From assembly GCF_020169415.1 (NCBI RefSeq), contig NZ_JAIULG010000042.1, forward strand, positions 1-41,941: DNA of 41,941 bases, in the 5' to 3' direction. How positions within the stretch are numbered: position 1 is the stretch's first letter; each line of letters starts with the position of its first letter. Below are positions 25,011 through 33,964 of the stretch, piece by piece. The translations under genes were made by a program, and so were the position numbers. Below the pieces are notes generated by a model that saw nothing but the letters and a program-made list of their open reading frames with translations, made no database searches and was not told the origin of the DNA. This DNA is from Tsukamurella sp. M9C (GTDB taxonomy: Bacteria > Actinomycetota > Actinomycetes > Mycobacteriales > Mycobacteriaceae).

Positions 25011-25877
25011 ATGGAGCTGCAGCAGCTGCGGTACGTGATCGCGGTGTCCGAGACGCTGAACTTCACGCGGGCCGCCGAACGCTGCCACGTCGTGCAGTCC
25101 GCGCTCAGCCACCGCGTCGCGGCGCTGGAGAAGGAACTCGGCGCGCGCCTGTTCGACCGCACCAACCGGTCCGTCCGGCTCACGGCCGCGGGGGAGGCCT
25201 TCCTGCCGCAGGCCCGGGCCGCGCTCGCGGCCACCGAACGCGCGGCCGACGAGGTGGCCGCCACCTTCGGCGGGGTCCGCGGCACCGTCACCGTCGGGAT
25301 GATCCCCACCTTCACCGTCTTCGACGTGGTCGACGTCCTGCGTACCTACCGCGCCGCGTACCCCGACGCCACCGTCCGCCTGCGCAGCGGGGCGAGCGAG
25401 GTCCTCATCGAGGGCGTTCGCACCGGCACCGTCGACCTGGCGCTCCTCGGCGTGCCGGACGGCTTCTCGACGGCGGGCGTCGTCGCCCGCAGGCTCGCCG
25501 TCGACCATCTCGTCCTCGTCGTCCCCGAGGCCGAGCGGGTCGACGGTCCGCTCACCCTCTCCGCCACCGCGGACCGCCCGTACGCCGACTACCCCGCGGG
25601 CGGCGCCGGCCGCGCCGAATCCGATCAGGCCTTCGAGCGGGCGGGCGTGCGGCGCACCGTCGCCTTCGAGGTGGACCGGTCCGAGACCATGCTGGAGCTC
25701 ATCGCGGCGGGCCTGTGCGTCGGGATGGCCGCGCGGGAGACGGTGCCCGACGGTGCCGGGCTCGCCGTCGTGCCGCTCGTCGACGGCCCCACCCGCTCCC
25801 AGCTGCTGGTCCATTCGAAGCTGCTCAGCCCCGCGGCCAGGGCCCTGTTGACTGTCATGGATCATCACACTCAATGA
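25011..25877 (+). CDS. LysR family transcriptional regulator
   Basis: 288-aa LTTR. N-terminal winged HTH (MELQQLRYVIAVSETLNFTRAAERCHVVQSALSHRVAALEKELGARLFDR, abbreviated here: LRYVIAVSETLNFTRAAERC then LSHRVAALEKELG) followed by a periplasmic-binding-like effector domain starting VTVGMIPTFTVF. GGGAGATGG lies before the ATG. Divergent placement from the MFS gene with a dyad between them suggests it activates or represses that exporter and itself. Effector unknown. Confidence 0.88.
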   Translation: MELQQLRYVIAVSETLNFTRAAERCHVVQSALSHRVAALEKELGARLFDRTNRSVRLTAAGEAFLPQARAALAATERAADEVAATFGGVRGTVTVGMIPTFTVFDVVDVLRTYRAAYPDATVRLRSGASEVLIEGVRTGTVDLALLGVPDGFSTAGVVARRLAVDHLVLVVPEAERVDGPLTLSATADRPYADYPAGGAGRAESDQAFERAGVRRTVAFEVDRSETMLELIAAGLCVGMAARETVPDGAGLAVVPLVDGPTRSQLLVHSKLLSPAARALLTVMDHHTQ

Positions 25878-25906
25878 GTTGAATCCCGTTGACGTCGGAC
25901 TCCGTG

Positions 25907-25912
25907 TATAGG
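25907..25912 (+). promoter_or_regulatory. Possible -10 element of the Rv0954-like gene
   Basis: TATAGG, 54 bases before the ATG. A TTGACG lies upstream at 25889-25894, but the 12-base spacer is too short for a standard -35, so only the -10 is proposed. Confidence 0.3.
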
Positions 25913-25965
25913 GTGGTGGCGTACTGGCTCCGTGGGGAGCCGCGTCGACCTTCGGGGAGAAGAAC

Positions 25966-27090
25966 ATGACCTACTCAGGTGGAGGGTACGGGCAGCAGCC
26001 GGGCCAGGGGGGCTACGGGCAGCAGCCTGATTACTCGCAGCAGGGCTACGGCCAGCAGGGTTACGGGCAGCCGGGTCAGCCGGCTCAGCAGGGCGGCTAC
26101 GGCCAGCCCGCGCAGCAGGGCGGCTACGGCCAGCCCGCGCAGCAGGGCTACGGCCAGCAGCCGGACTACTCGCAGCAGGGCTACGGCCAGCAGGGCTTCG
26201 GCCAGGGCTACCCGCAGCAGCAGGGCTACGGCCAGCAGTACGGCGGCTTCCCGCAGGCCCCGGCCGCGCCGTCGAAGCCGCTCGACCTGGCGCTCGTGCT
26301 GTCCATCGCCACCGCCGCGCTGGGCGTGATCACTTTCCTCCTCGGCTTCCTGACGTTCAGCGACTCCAGCACCGAGATCCTCGGCCGCACCTTCGACGGT
26401 GCCGTCAACGCCTTCACCGGCCCGCCGCTCACGGCGCTCACCCTCGCGCTCGCCGCGGGCGTCGCCGCCGGCCTCAGCCTGATCTCGAAGGGCAACACGG
26501 GCCGCACCCCGGCCGCCGCGCTCGCCGTCGCGGGCTTCATCTCGCTGCTCTTCGGTCTCTTCACCTGGGAGAACCTGGTCTACGGCTACTGGATCGCGCT
26601 GGTCTTCTCGCTGTTCACCGCGGCCGCCGCCGTCGTGCTGGTGCTCGTCGACGCGGGCATCGTGAAGAACCCGGCCGCCGTGGCCGCCGCTGCGGAGACC
26701 GCCACCGCTGACGCCGCCGCGTCCGCCACCGCCGCTCCGGCCGCCACCGACGCGCCGTCCGCGCCGTCGAACCCGGCGGCCCCCGCCGCCGCCCCGGTGC
26801 AGCAGGAGCAGCAGGCCGCCCAGTCGCAGTGGCCGTCCTACGGCGGCTACCAGGCGCCGGCCTCGTCGGGCTACCAGGCTCCGGCCTCGACGCCGTCGAC
26901 CCCCGCGGCGCCGGCCACCACGGGCTTCCCGTCGGCACCGTCGAACCCGGGCGCCTCGGCGTCGCCCGACGAGGTGACCACGGCCTTCGGCCAGGCCTCC
27001 ACGGCCAGCACGCAGGCCTTCGGCAGCCCGTCCACCCCGCAGTACGGTTCGCACTCGTCGGACGACGAGAACAAGCCGCAGGGGCAGTAG
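25966..27090 (+). CDS. Tyr/Gly/Gln-repeat membrane protein (Rv0954 / 34-kDa antigen-like, DUF5336)
   Basis: 374-aa protein. Residues 1-95 are low-complexity repeats of [14 protein letters not shown] and GGYGQPAQQ. Four membrane segments follow (about 105-225: [74 protein letters not shown]). The C-terminal 145 residues are Ala/Pro/Ser-rich with GYQAPAS repeats and no membrane segments. This layout, and the place between sucCD and perM, match Rv0954, a protein linked to mycobacterial cell division. Good SD (GGGGAGAA) before the ATG. The disordered ends are probably cytoplasmic and may drive self-association; that is inference. Confidence 0.82.
   Translation: MTYSGGGYGQQPGQGGYGQQPDYSQQGYGQQGYGQPGQPAQQGGYGQPAQQGGYGQPAQQGYGQQPDYSQQGYGQQGFGQGYPQQQGYGQQYGGFPQAPAAPSKPLDLALVLSIATAALGVITFLLGFLTFSDSSTEILGRTFDGAVNAFTGPPLTALTLALAAGVAAGLSLISKGNTGRTPAAALAVAGFISLLFGLFTWENLVYGYWIALVFSLFTAAAAVVLVLVDAGIVKNPAAVAAAAETATADAAASATAAPAATDAPSAPSNPAAPAAAPVQQEQQAAQSQWPSYGGYQAPASSGYQAPASTPSTPAAPATTGFPSAPSNPGASASPDEVTTAFGQASTASTQAFGSPSTPQYGSHSSDDENKPQGQ
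25979..26245 (+). repeat. Coding tandem repeat (GGCTACGGCCAGCAG units)
   Basis: Degenerate 15- to 24-bp in-frame repeats built on GGCTACGGCCAGCAG, encoding the GYGQQ-type N-terminus of the Rv0954-like protein. The longest exact stretch is the duplicated GGCTACGGCCAGCCCGCGCA block (26094-26145 region). Prone to slippage, so copy number may vary between strains. Confidence 0.8.
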
Positions 27091-27139
27091 TCCCCGCCAG
27101 CGGCGCGCCTGAGACAACATCGGCCACTGCGATGTCACA

Positions 27140-28597
27140 GTGGTGAAGATGATCGACTCAGCGCGCGCCGCCGGGCCGGGCCAGAGCGAGACCCGGCCGC
27201 TGTTCGTGATGGCCTTCGGGCCGTCGCTCGTGACCCTCGCGTCCACCCTGCTGGTGGGCGTGGTGGTCCTGCTCACCACGTCGACGGGGCTCGGGGCGAT
27301 CGCCCCGACCGTCGCCGGACTGTGGCTGGCCGTGCACCAGGTGCCGGTCACCATCAGCGACATCACCCTCGGCGTGCTGCCCTTGATCCCCACCGCCGCG
27401 CTGGTCGTGGGCGTCGCCCGGGCCGCGCGCCGCGCCGGCGGCGAGGGCCGCCCGCTCGCTGATCTGCGCTCGGTCCTGCTCTGCGCCATCGCCGGCCCCG
27501 CCCTCTTCACCGCCATCGCGCTGGCCGTCGTCAACGACGCCGCCGGGCGGTTCACCATCGGCACGCCTCCGCCGCTCACCGCCTTCGTCGCGACCGTCGC
27601 GGTCCACCTCGGGGCCGCCCTCATCGGCCTCGCGCCCGCGTACTGGCGCGACGTGGCCCGCTTCCTCCGGATCCCCTCCTGGGTCGACGACTGCGCCCGC
27701 CTCGCGGGCCGCGCCCTGCTCACCTTCGGCGCCGTGGGCCTGGCCATCGTCGTGGTGCGTCTCGTGATCCGCTGGGAGACGGTCTTCGAGCTCGTCCGCT
27801 CCGGCAACGACGCCGTCGGCATGGTGTCGCTGGTGCTGCTCTCGCTGCTGTACCTGCCCAACGCGGTGATCGCCGCCGCCGCCCTGCCGCTCGGCGCGAC
27901 CGTGGACCTGGGTCCGATCTCGATGAGCGTCTTCTCGGCGGTCCCCGGCCGCGCGCCCGGCGTGCCGATCCTCGCGGTGCTGCCCCAGGGCCCGTCGCCC
28001 TGGTACCTGCTGCCGCTGCTCGCGGTACCGGCCTTCGTGGCGGTCCAGGTGGGCCGACGGTGCGCCGCCCGCTCCCTCGACCTCGGGCCGACGGTGACGG
28101 CCGTCGCCGCCACCGCCGCGCTCACCGCGACCGGTTTCGCGGCCGCGGCCTTCCTCGCCGGCGGCGAGCTCGGCGGCTTCGGCTACGCGGGCGCCGACCT
28201 GCTCCAGGTCTTCGGCTTCACCCTCGGCTGGATCGGCCTCGTCGGCGTGCTCGCCGCGCTGGTGCTGCAGCAGGCCGGCGAGTCCCGCGCCGTGCGCGCC
28301 GCGCGCCGGGCCGAGGAGGAGGCACCGTCGGGCTACACCACCTACGCCGACGAGGCGGACGTGATCGACGACGGCGTGACCGTGGAGATCGAGCCCGCCG
28401 AGCGCGGCGACCACGACGACGAGCAGCGCGAACCCGAGGACGAGGCGGCCGACACCGGCGACTTCGACGCCCTCGCCGAGCAGCCCACCGAGGAGGTGCG
28501 GCCGGTGTCCCGGCAGGCCGTCGGGCCCGCCGCCTCGAAGCGCGAGCGCGACATAGCAGACATCGAGGAACTGGACAGCTACACCTTCGGGCAGTAG
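27140..28597 (+). CDS. perM: PerM-like integral membrane cell-division protein (DUF6350, Rv0955-like)
   Basis: 485-aa polytopic membrane protein. About ten hydrophobic segments occupy residues 20-410 (e.g. FVMAFGPSLVTLASTLLVGV, LFGFTLGWIGLVGV-like near the end of the membrane part), then an acidic cytoplasmic tail of about 75 residues rich in Glu/Asp. Order and topology match Rv0955 (PerM), reported to stabilise FtsB; its loss in M. tuberculosis gives a magnesium-dependent division defect and poor persistence. Start uncertain: GTG 27140, GTG 27143 or ATG 27149; no good SD. A 6-bp dyad CCACTG/CAGTGG (27124-27143) overlaps the start. Confidence 0.78.
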   Translation: MVKMIDSARAAGPGQSETRPLFVMAFGPSLVTLASTLLVGVVVLLTTSTGLGAIAPTVAGLWLAVHQVPVTISDITLGVLPLIPTAALVVGVARAARRAGGEGRPLADLRSVLLCAIAGPALFTAIALAVVNDAAGRFTIGTPPPLTAFVATVAVHLGAALIGLAPAYWRDVARFLRIPSWVDDCARLAGRALLTFGAVGLAIVVVRLVIRWETVFELVRSGNDAVGMVSLVLLSLLYLPNAVIAAAALPLGATVDLGPISMSVFSAVPGRAPGVPILAVLPQGPSPWYLLPLLAVPAFVAVQVGRRCAARSLDLGPTVTAVAATAALTATGFAAAAFLAGGELGGFGYAGADLLQVFGFTLGWIGLVGVLAALVLQQAGESRAVRAARRAEEEAPSGYTTYADEADVIDDGVTVEIEPAERGDHDDEQREPEDEAADTGDFDALAEQPTEEVRPVSRQAVGPAASKRERDIADIEELDSYTFGQ

Positions 28598-28613
28598 CCC
28601 GACGGGGCGGCGC

Positions 28614-28619
28614 TAGGCT
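28614..28619 (+). promoter_or_regulatory. Candidate -10 element of purNH
   Basis: TAGGCT in the short gap between the perM stop and purN, followed 21 bases later by the GAGGAG ribosome-binding site. Suggests purNH can be transcribed separately from perM. Confidence 0.4.
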
Positions 28620-28652
28620 GTTGCCGAATCGTCCCTCTGCGAGGAGTGCATC

Positions 28653-29287
28653 CTGACCACGCCCAGCCCCACGGTCGTGCCGCCGTGCGCGCCCGCCCGG
28701 ATCGTCGTGCTGGCGTCCGGCACCGGCTCGTTGCTCGAGGCGCTGCTCGCGGCGGCGGCGGAACCCGGCTATCCCGGGTCGGTGGTCGGGATCGTCGCGG
28801 ACCGGACCTGCCGCGCGCTGGAGGTCGCCGCGGACGCCGGCATCGACTCCGCCGAGGTCCCCCTGAAGGCGTACGAGGACCGCGCGGCGTGGGACGAGGC
28901 GCTCACGGCCGCCGTCGCCGAGCTGGAGCCGCACCTCGTGGTCGCGGCCGGCTTCATGAAGATCCTCGGCCCCGCCTTCCTCGCCGCGTTCGGGGGCCGC
29001 GTCATCAACGCGCACCCCGCGCTGCTGCCCGCCTTCCCGGGCGCCCACGCCGTTCCCGCTGCCCTCGAGTACGGAGTCACGCTCACCGGCTCCACTGTGC
29101 ATCTCGTGGACGCGGGGCTGGACACCGGACCGATCCTCGCGCAGGAGGCGGTCGCGGTGCAGCCGGGGGACACCGAGGAGACCCTGCACGAACGGATCAA
29201 GGTCGTTGAGCGCCGGCTTCTGACAGAGGTCGTCGCCGCAGTCGCCCGCCAGGGCTACAGCACGGATGGACGAAAGGTCACCATTCC

Positions 29288-29291
<4 letters not shown>
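28653..29291 (+). CDS. purN: Phosphoribosylglycinamide formyltransferase (PurN)
   Basis: Transfers a formyl group from 10-formyl-THF to GAR in purine synthesis. Motifs: [18 protein letters not shown], the catalytic N-x-H in [35 protein letters not shown] with the catalytic Asp. The earliest standard start in frame is GTG 28677, but GAGGAG (28641-28646) sits 6 bases before a CTG at 28653, and mycobacterial PurN also has several residues before the shared VPPxAPAR block. I therefore propose the CTG start (212 aa); with GTG the protein would be 204 aa. The stop overlaps the purH start in ATGA. Confidence 0.9.
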
Positions 29292-30835
<1,544 letters not shown>

Positions 30836-30845
30836 TCCGCGCGTA

Positions 30846-30889
30846 GCGAACGCCTCCGGGGTGAATCATTGACCCCCGGGGGCGTTCGC
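30846..30889 (+). terminator. Terminator after purH
   Basis: Long stem with arms GCGAACGCC-TCCGGGGT and ACCCCCGG-GGGCGTTCGC (one internal irregularity) around an 8-nt AT-rich loop, then CGTTTCC, starting 11 bases after the purH stop. Confidence 0.8.
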
Positions 30890-30939
30890 CGTTTCCGCCC
30901 CCTCGTCGTGCCCGCGGCGATCGCACGGAGGAGATGTCG

Positions 30940-31755
30940 ATGCAGGTGCCAGCCGAATACCTACCGCTGCTCGAGGCCGCCGTCGGGCCGATGCCCGAGA
31001 ACGCCGAGCTGCCCCTGCCGCCCATGGGGCTGTCCGTCGACGAGGAGCGCGAGCAGCGCAAGCGCGACCTCGCCGTGGCCTTCCGCGTCTTCGGCCGGCT
31101 GGGCTTCTCCGAGGGCGTGGCGGGGCACATCACGGCTCGCGACCCGGGTGACCCCGGCCTGTTCTGGGTGAATCCGTTCGGCATGAGTTTCAACCAGATC
31201 CGCGTCTCGGACCTGATCTGCGTGGACCACAACGGCGTCGTCGTGCACGGCCGGCGGCCCGTGAATCGGGCCGCGTTCGTGATCCACGCGCAGGTGCACG
31301 ACGCGCGGCCCGACGCCGTGGCCGCCGCCCACGCGCACTCCGTCCACGGCAAGGCCTTCTCGTCGCTGGGCATCCCACTCGCGCCGCTCACGCAGGACGC
31401 CTGCGCCTTCTACGAGGACCACGGCATCTACGACGACTACGCCGGCGTGGTGAACGAGACCCTCGAGGGCAAGCGGGTCGCGGCGGCGATCGGCGATGCG
31501 AAGGCCGCGATCCTCAAGAACCACGGGCTCATCACCGTCGGCGGGTCGGTGTCCTCGGCCGCCTGGTGGTTCGTGACGATGGAGCGCTCCTGCCAGGCGC
31601 AGCTCCTCGCGATGGCGGCGGGGGAGCCGCAGGAGATCGATCCCGCGACGGCGCGGTTGACCCACTCGCAGGTCGGCGGCGACATCGCCGGCTGGTTCCA
31701 GTTCCGCCCGCTGTGGGAGCAGACCGTCGCCTCCTCGCCCGACGTCTTCGAGTAG
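30940..31755 (+). CDS. Class II aldolase/adducin family protein
   Basis: 271-aa protein of the class II aldolase/adducin fold, zinc-dependent enzymes acting on phospho- or hydroxy-acids (fuculose-phosphate aldolase, ribulose-phosphate epimerase relatives). Zinc ligands are visible: AHAHSVHGKAF (HxH) and the third histidine in LKNHGLITVGG; GVAGHITARDP is the phosphate/substrate loop and VNPFGMSFNQIRVSDLICVD the family core. ATG 30940 is 6 bases after GGAGGAG; ATG 30934 directly abuts it and is less likely. Larger members of this type include decarboxylases of beta-keto acids. It ends next to a remnant and IS element; no partner genes give a pathway. Confidence 0.85.
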   Translation: MQVPAEYLPLLEAAVGPMPENAELPLPPMGLSVDEEREQRKRDLAVAFRVFGRLGFSEGVAGHITARDPGDPGLFWVNPFGMSFNQIRVSDLICVDHNGVVVHGRRPVNRAAFVIHAQVHDARPDAVAAAHAHSVHGKAFSSLGIPLAPLTQDACAFYEDHGIYDDYAGVVNETLEGKRVAAAIGDAKAAILKNHGLITVGGSVSSAAWWFVTMERSCQAQLLAMAAGEPQEIDPATARLTHSQVGGDIAGWFQFRPLWEQTVASSPDVFE

Positions 31756-31819
31756 ACCGCCGCTCGGCGGGTCGAGAACGAGTTCGGGGGCGCGGGTGCT
31801 GCCGGACGACGCCGACCCG

Positions 31820-31864
31820 CAGCGCGTCGTCGCCGAGCATCAGGCAGTAGACGGCCAACTCCGC
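31820..31864 (-). pseudogene. Remnant of paaC-like gene (phenylacetyl-CoA epoxidase subunit)
   Basis: Minus-strand codons read AELAVYCLMLGDDAL. The motif A-x-YCLMLGDDAL is the characteristic early segment of PaaC, the structural diiron-family subunit of phenylacetyl-CoA epoxidase. The similarity stops abruptly afterwards, and on the other side the IS element begins within a few bases. No start codon or further PaaC motifs are found and no other paa genes are nearby, so this is read as a tiny scar. A chance match is possible. Confidence 0.45.
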
Positions 31865-31889
31865 CGAACAGCCATGCGTTTCTCCTATG

Positions 31890-32945
31890 TCAAGCGGCGG
31901 TCGGGAGGGCGGTGTCGGGGGCTGCTTTCGCGTCGGTTCTGAGGGTGTTGAAGACGGTGCGGGCTAGTCGTCGTTTGAGGCAGCGGAGGGCTTCGCGTTT
32001 GGTGTCGCCGGCGGCGAGGCGCTTGCGGTAGTAGATCTGGCCGCGGCTGTCGGGCATGCGGATCTGGGTGATCGCGATCCGATGCAGGGCGCAGTTCAGT
32101 TGCCGGTTGCCGGTTCGGGTCATCCGGACGCGACCGTTGGTGCTGCCGGACCAGACGGAGATCGGGGCAACCCCGGTGTGCCGGGCGTAGGCGGCTTCGG
32201 TGCGGAACCGTTGAATCCCTGCGGTCTCGCCGACGATCTTGGCGGCGGTCAACGCTCCGCATCCGGGCAGTTCAAGGAGGGCGGGAGCGATTGCGGCAGA
32301 GGCCTTCTCGATGCGTCTGGCCAGGGTGTTGATCTGCTCGGTGAGGCGGTCGATGTCGGTGAGTTCGTCGAGGGTGAGCTCAGCGACCAACCCGGTTTGG
32401 GTGGTGAGCCACTCGCGGATCGCGGTCCGATGTTTGCGGCAGTCCAAGGTCTGCGGCTTCGGTTCCCGGCGGGGCTCGAGCTCGTGCAGATGCCACCGCA
32501 GCCGGTTGATCATCGCGGTGCGGATCTTGACCAGGTCCTCGCGGCGGTCGACCAGCAGCTTCAGCTCGCGGGACCGCTCATCATGGGACGCGACCGGCAG
32601 GTCCGGCTCCCGGAGCACCGCGCGGGCGACGGCGAGAGCATCGATCGGGTCGGACTTGCCCCGGGTTCGGGCGGAGGCGCGGACTTGGGCCATCAGCTTC
32701 GCCGGGACCCGCACCACGTGCTGCCCGGCGGACAGCAGGTCACGTTCGAGACGGGCGGACATCTGCCGACAGTCTTCGATTCCCCAGGTCAGATCGGTTC
32801 CGAACTCGGACCTCGCCCAACGGATCACCTTCTGATGCCCGACCGTGGTGGCCGCGACGACCTTCTCGCCGAGCCTGCGGCCGACGTCATCGACGGCGAC
32901 GAAGGTGTGCGTGCGCTTGTGTACATCGGTTCCAACTACAACCAT
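31890..32945 (-). CDS. IS110-family transposase (DEDD recombinase)
   Basis: 351-aa bridge-RNA-guided-type recombinase. N-terminal RuvC-like DEDD domain with all four acidic residues: D7 (VVGTDVHK), E57 (WGIEDCR), D99 and D102 (GKSDPIDALAVARAV). The C-terminal Transposase_20 domain contains LELPGCGALTAAKIVGE, YARHTGVAPISVWSGSTNGR and GNRQLNCALHRIA, with the Ser-rich SGSTNG at the place of the catalytic serine. GGGAGG 8 bases before ATG 32945 decides the start; upstream in-frame codons to 33020 are unlikely. The gene is full length and uninterrupted, so the element may be active. Confidence 0.9.
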   Translation of the reverse strand: MVVVGTDVHKRTHTFVAVDDVGRRLGEKVVAATTVGHQKVIRWARSEFGTDLTWGIEDCRQMSARLERDLLSAGQHVVRVPAKLMAQVRASARTRGKSDPIDALAVARAVLREPDLPVASHDERSRELKLLVDRREDLVKIRTAMINRLRWHLHELEPRREPKPQTLDCRKHRTAIREWLTTQTGLVAELTLDELTDIDRLTEQINTLARRIEKASAAIAPALLELPGCGALTAAKIVGETAGIQRFRTEAAYARHTGVAPISVWSGSTNGRVRMTRTGNRQLNCALHRIAITQIRMPDSRGQIYYRKRLAAGDTKREALRCLKRRLARTVFNTLRTDAKAAPDTALPTAA

Positions 32946-33078
32946 GGTGGTTGCCTCCCAATCCTGTGAGGTGGATGGTTGGACCGGCCGGCGGACACAT
33001 CTCAGTGGGGGCGGTGCCACGCTCCTATCAAGTCACGCCGGTCGGTTCCAGCTCACCGAGCACCGGCAAAACGCATGG
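32946..33078 (-). ncRNA. Candidate bridge-RNA/left-end region of the IS110 element
   Basis: Non-coding 133 bp upstream of the transposase. In IS110-group elements the bridge RNA that pairs with donor and target DNA is transcribed from this side. I can see the position and lack of ORFs but cannot fold it with confidence; the RNA may extend to about 33261. Confidence 0.35.
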
Positions 33079-33592
33079 TGACCAGCCCTGAACGAGCGGG
33101 GCGGCAGGCGCGCATAGAGCCAGATGCCCGGTGAACTGAACCCAACCACCGCAGCGGCGTCAGCACCAGAGACTCCCCAGCTAAGAAAGTGTCTCGGGCC
33201 GGTGACACGACCGCGGCAGCTCCAGAATCACACTGAGCTGCACGCATGGGGTGTGACCAGCTGATTTCCGATCGAGTTATGCGAGCGACGCATAACTGGT
33301 GCGGGCGTGTGTCGTGCCCCGGCAGTGGAGGGGCTCGACTGAGCGGGCGACGGAGCGCAGGCGCGAAGTGTGCCACGGTGCGCGACGGCTGAGTGGCCTT
33401 CGTCCGCGTGGGCTGCGCGGCAGGCCCTCGGTCCCGAGGGGAGTCGCACCGAGGTATGCGGCCGGCGCATGGCTTGCCTCCGTTCGCGCAGGTCAGAGGG
33501 GATGCGTCAGACGCATCGCCGGCTGACGGGACTCGTATGTCCCGCCAGACCTCCGCCGCCGCGCCTGCCGAGCCCCGTCGACGTCGCCGGAC
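33079..33592. other. Non-coding region with palindromes between IS110 and the ArsR gene
   Basis: 514 bp with no convincing gene. Contains a second copy of the motif pair ACGCATGG...TGACCAGC (33242-33261; first copy 33071-33085), a perfect 9-bp dyad with arms AGTTATGCG/CGCATAACT and 5-bp spacer (33275-33297), a hairpin CCCTCGG-TC-CCGAGGG (33427-33442), and a 7-bp dyad GATGCGT-CAG-ACGCATC (33501-33517). Short ORFs here have unlike-protein composition. It may be the outer part of the IS end, a relic of other mobile DNA, or a regulatory/RNA region. Confidence 0.45.
33275..33297. repeat. Perfect 9-bp inverted repeat
   Basis: Arms AGTTATGCG (33275-33283) and CGCATAACT (33289-33297) with spacer AGCGA. 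Size suits an operator for a dimeric repressor or a small hairpin; it lies in an AT-richer patch. No gene starts close to it. Confidence 0.6.
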
Positions 33593-33943
33593 TCAGTCGC
33601 GGGTGAGGTCGTCGAGGAGGGACACCGCCGCGCGGGCGTACTCGCCGATCCAGCGGTCGTGGATGCGCTTGATGGGGACGGGCGCCAGCGTGAGGTGTCG
33701 CTCGCGGCCGACCTTGCGGCCGATCACCAGCTCCGCGCGCTCGAGGACGCGCAGGTGCTGCAGCACCGTCGTGCGGTCGAGGTCGGGGAACTGCGCGCAC
33801 AGGTCGCCCGTGGTGCGGGGCGACTCCTTGAGCACGTCGAGCATGCGGCGACGGGTGGCGTTGGCGAGCGCCTTGAAGACGGCGTCGTCCGCGTCGTCGT
33901 CGCCGGCGGGTTCCGCGGAGCCCTTGCGATCGCTCGTAGACAT
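33593..33943 (-). CDS. ArsR family transcriptional regulator
   Basis: 116-aa winged-helix repressor: DAVFKALANATRRRMLDVLKE, recognition region TTGDLCAQFPDLDRTTVLQHLRVLERAELVIGRKVGRERHLTL, ending PIKRIHDRWIGEYARAAVSLL. No CxC metal site, so this belongs to the metal-independent ArsR group often paired with SRPBCC (AHSA1) proteins. It is divergent from exactly such a gene with only 16 bp between the start codons, and a dyad covers both starts; it probably represses both genes. No SD, so leaderless. Confidence 0.88.
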   Translation of the reverse strand: MSTSDRKGSAEPAGDDDADDAVFKALANATRRRMLDVLKESPRTTGDLCAQFPDLDRTTVLQHLRVLERAELVIGRKVGRERHLTLAPVPIKRIHDRWIGEYARAAVSLLDDLTRD

Positions 33944-33964
33944 GTTGTAGTTTTATCACATGTC
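33939..33964. promoter_or_regulatory. ArsR operator/bidirectional promoter overlapping both start codons
   Basis: Arms GACATGT (33939-33945) and ACATGTC (33958-33964), perfectly complementary with a 12-base AT-rich spacer. Each arm contains the ATG of one of the two divergent genes. The spacer (33946-33957) must supply the -10 elements of both leaderless promoters. Confidence 0.6.

Larger units (their letters stand above)
31872..33078 (-). mobile_element. IS110-family insertion sequence
   Basis: Bounded tentatively by a 10-bp inverted repeat, CCATGCGTTT (31872-31881) and AAACGCATGG (33069-33078), with the transposase between. The transposase stop is about 10 bases from one repeat, while about 125 bp of non-coding sequence separate its start from the other. 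Ends of IS110 elements have no obligatory terminal repeats or target duplication, so the true right end could lie further out, for example near a second ACGCATGG copy at 33242. Confidence 0.6.

Noticed and set aside
31757-31770. Terminator after the class II aldolase-type gene
   Set aside because: Only a 6-bp CCGCCG/CGGCGG dyad with a 2-base loop, too weak and too close to the stop to call.
33053-33376. Minus-strand 107-codon frame beside the IS element
   Set aside because: Crosses the presumed IS end and two dyads, has no SD and no recognisable motif.
33393-33950. Plus-strand frame of 185 codons over the gap and ArsR gene
   Set aside because: Antisense to a clear ArsR gene; the N-terminal part is low-quality composition with no recognisable domain.
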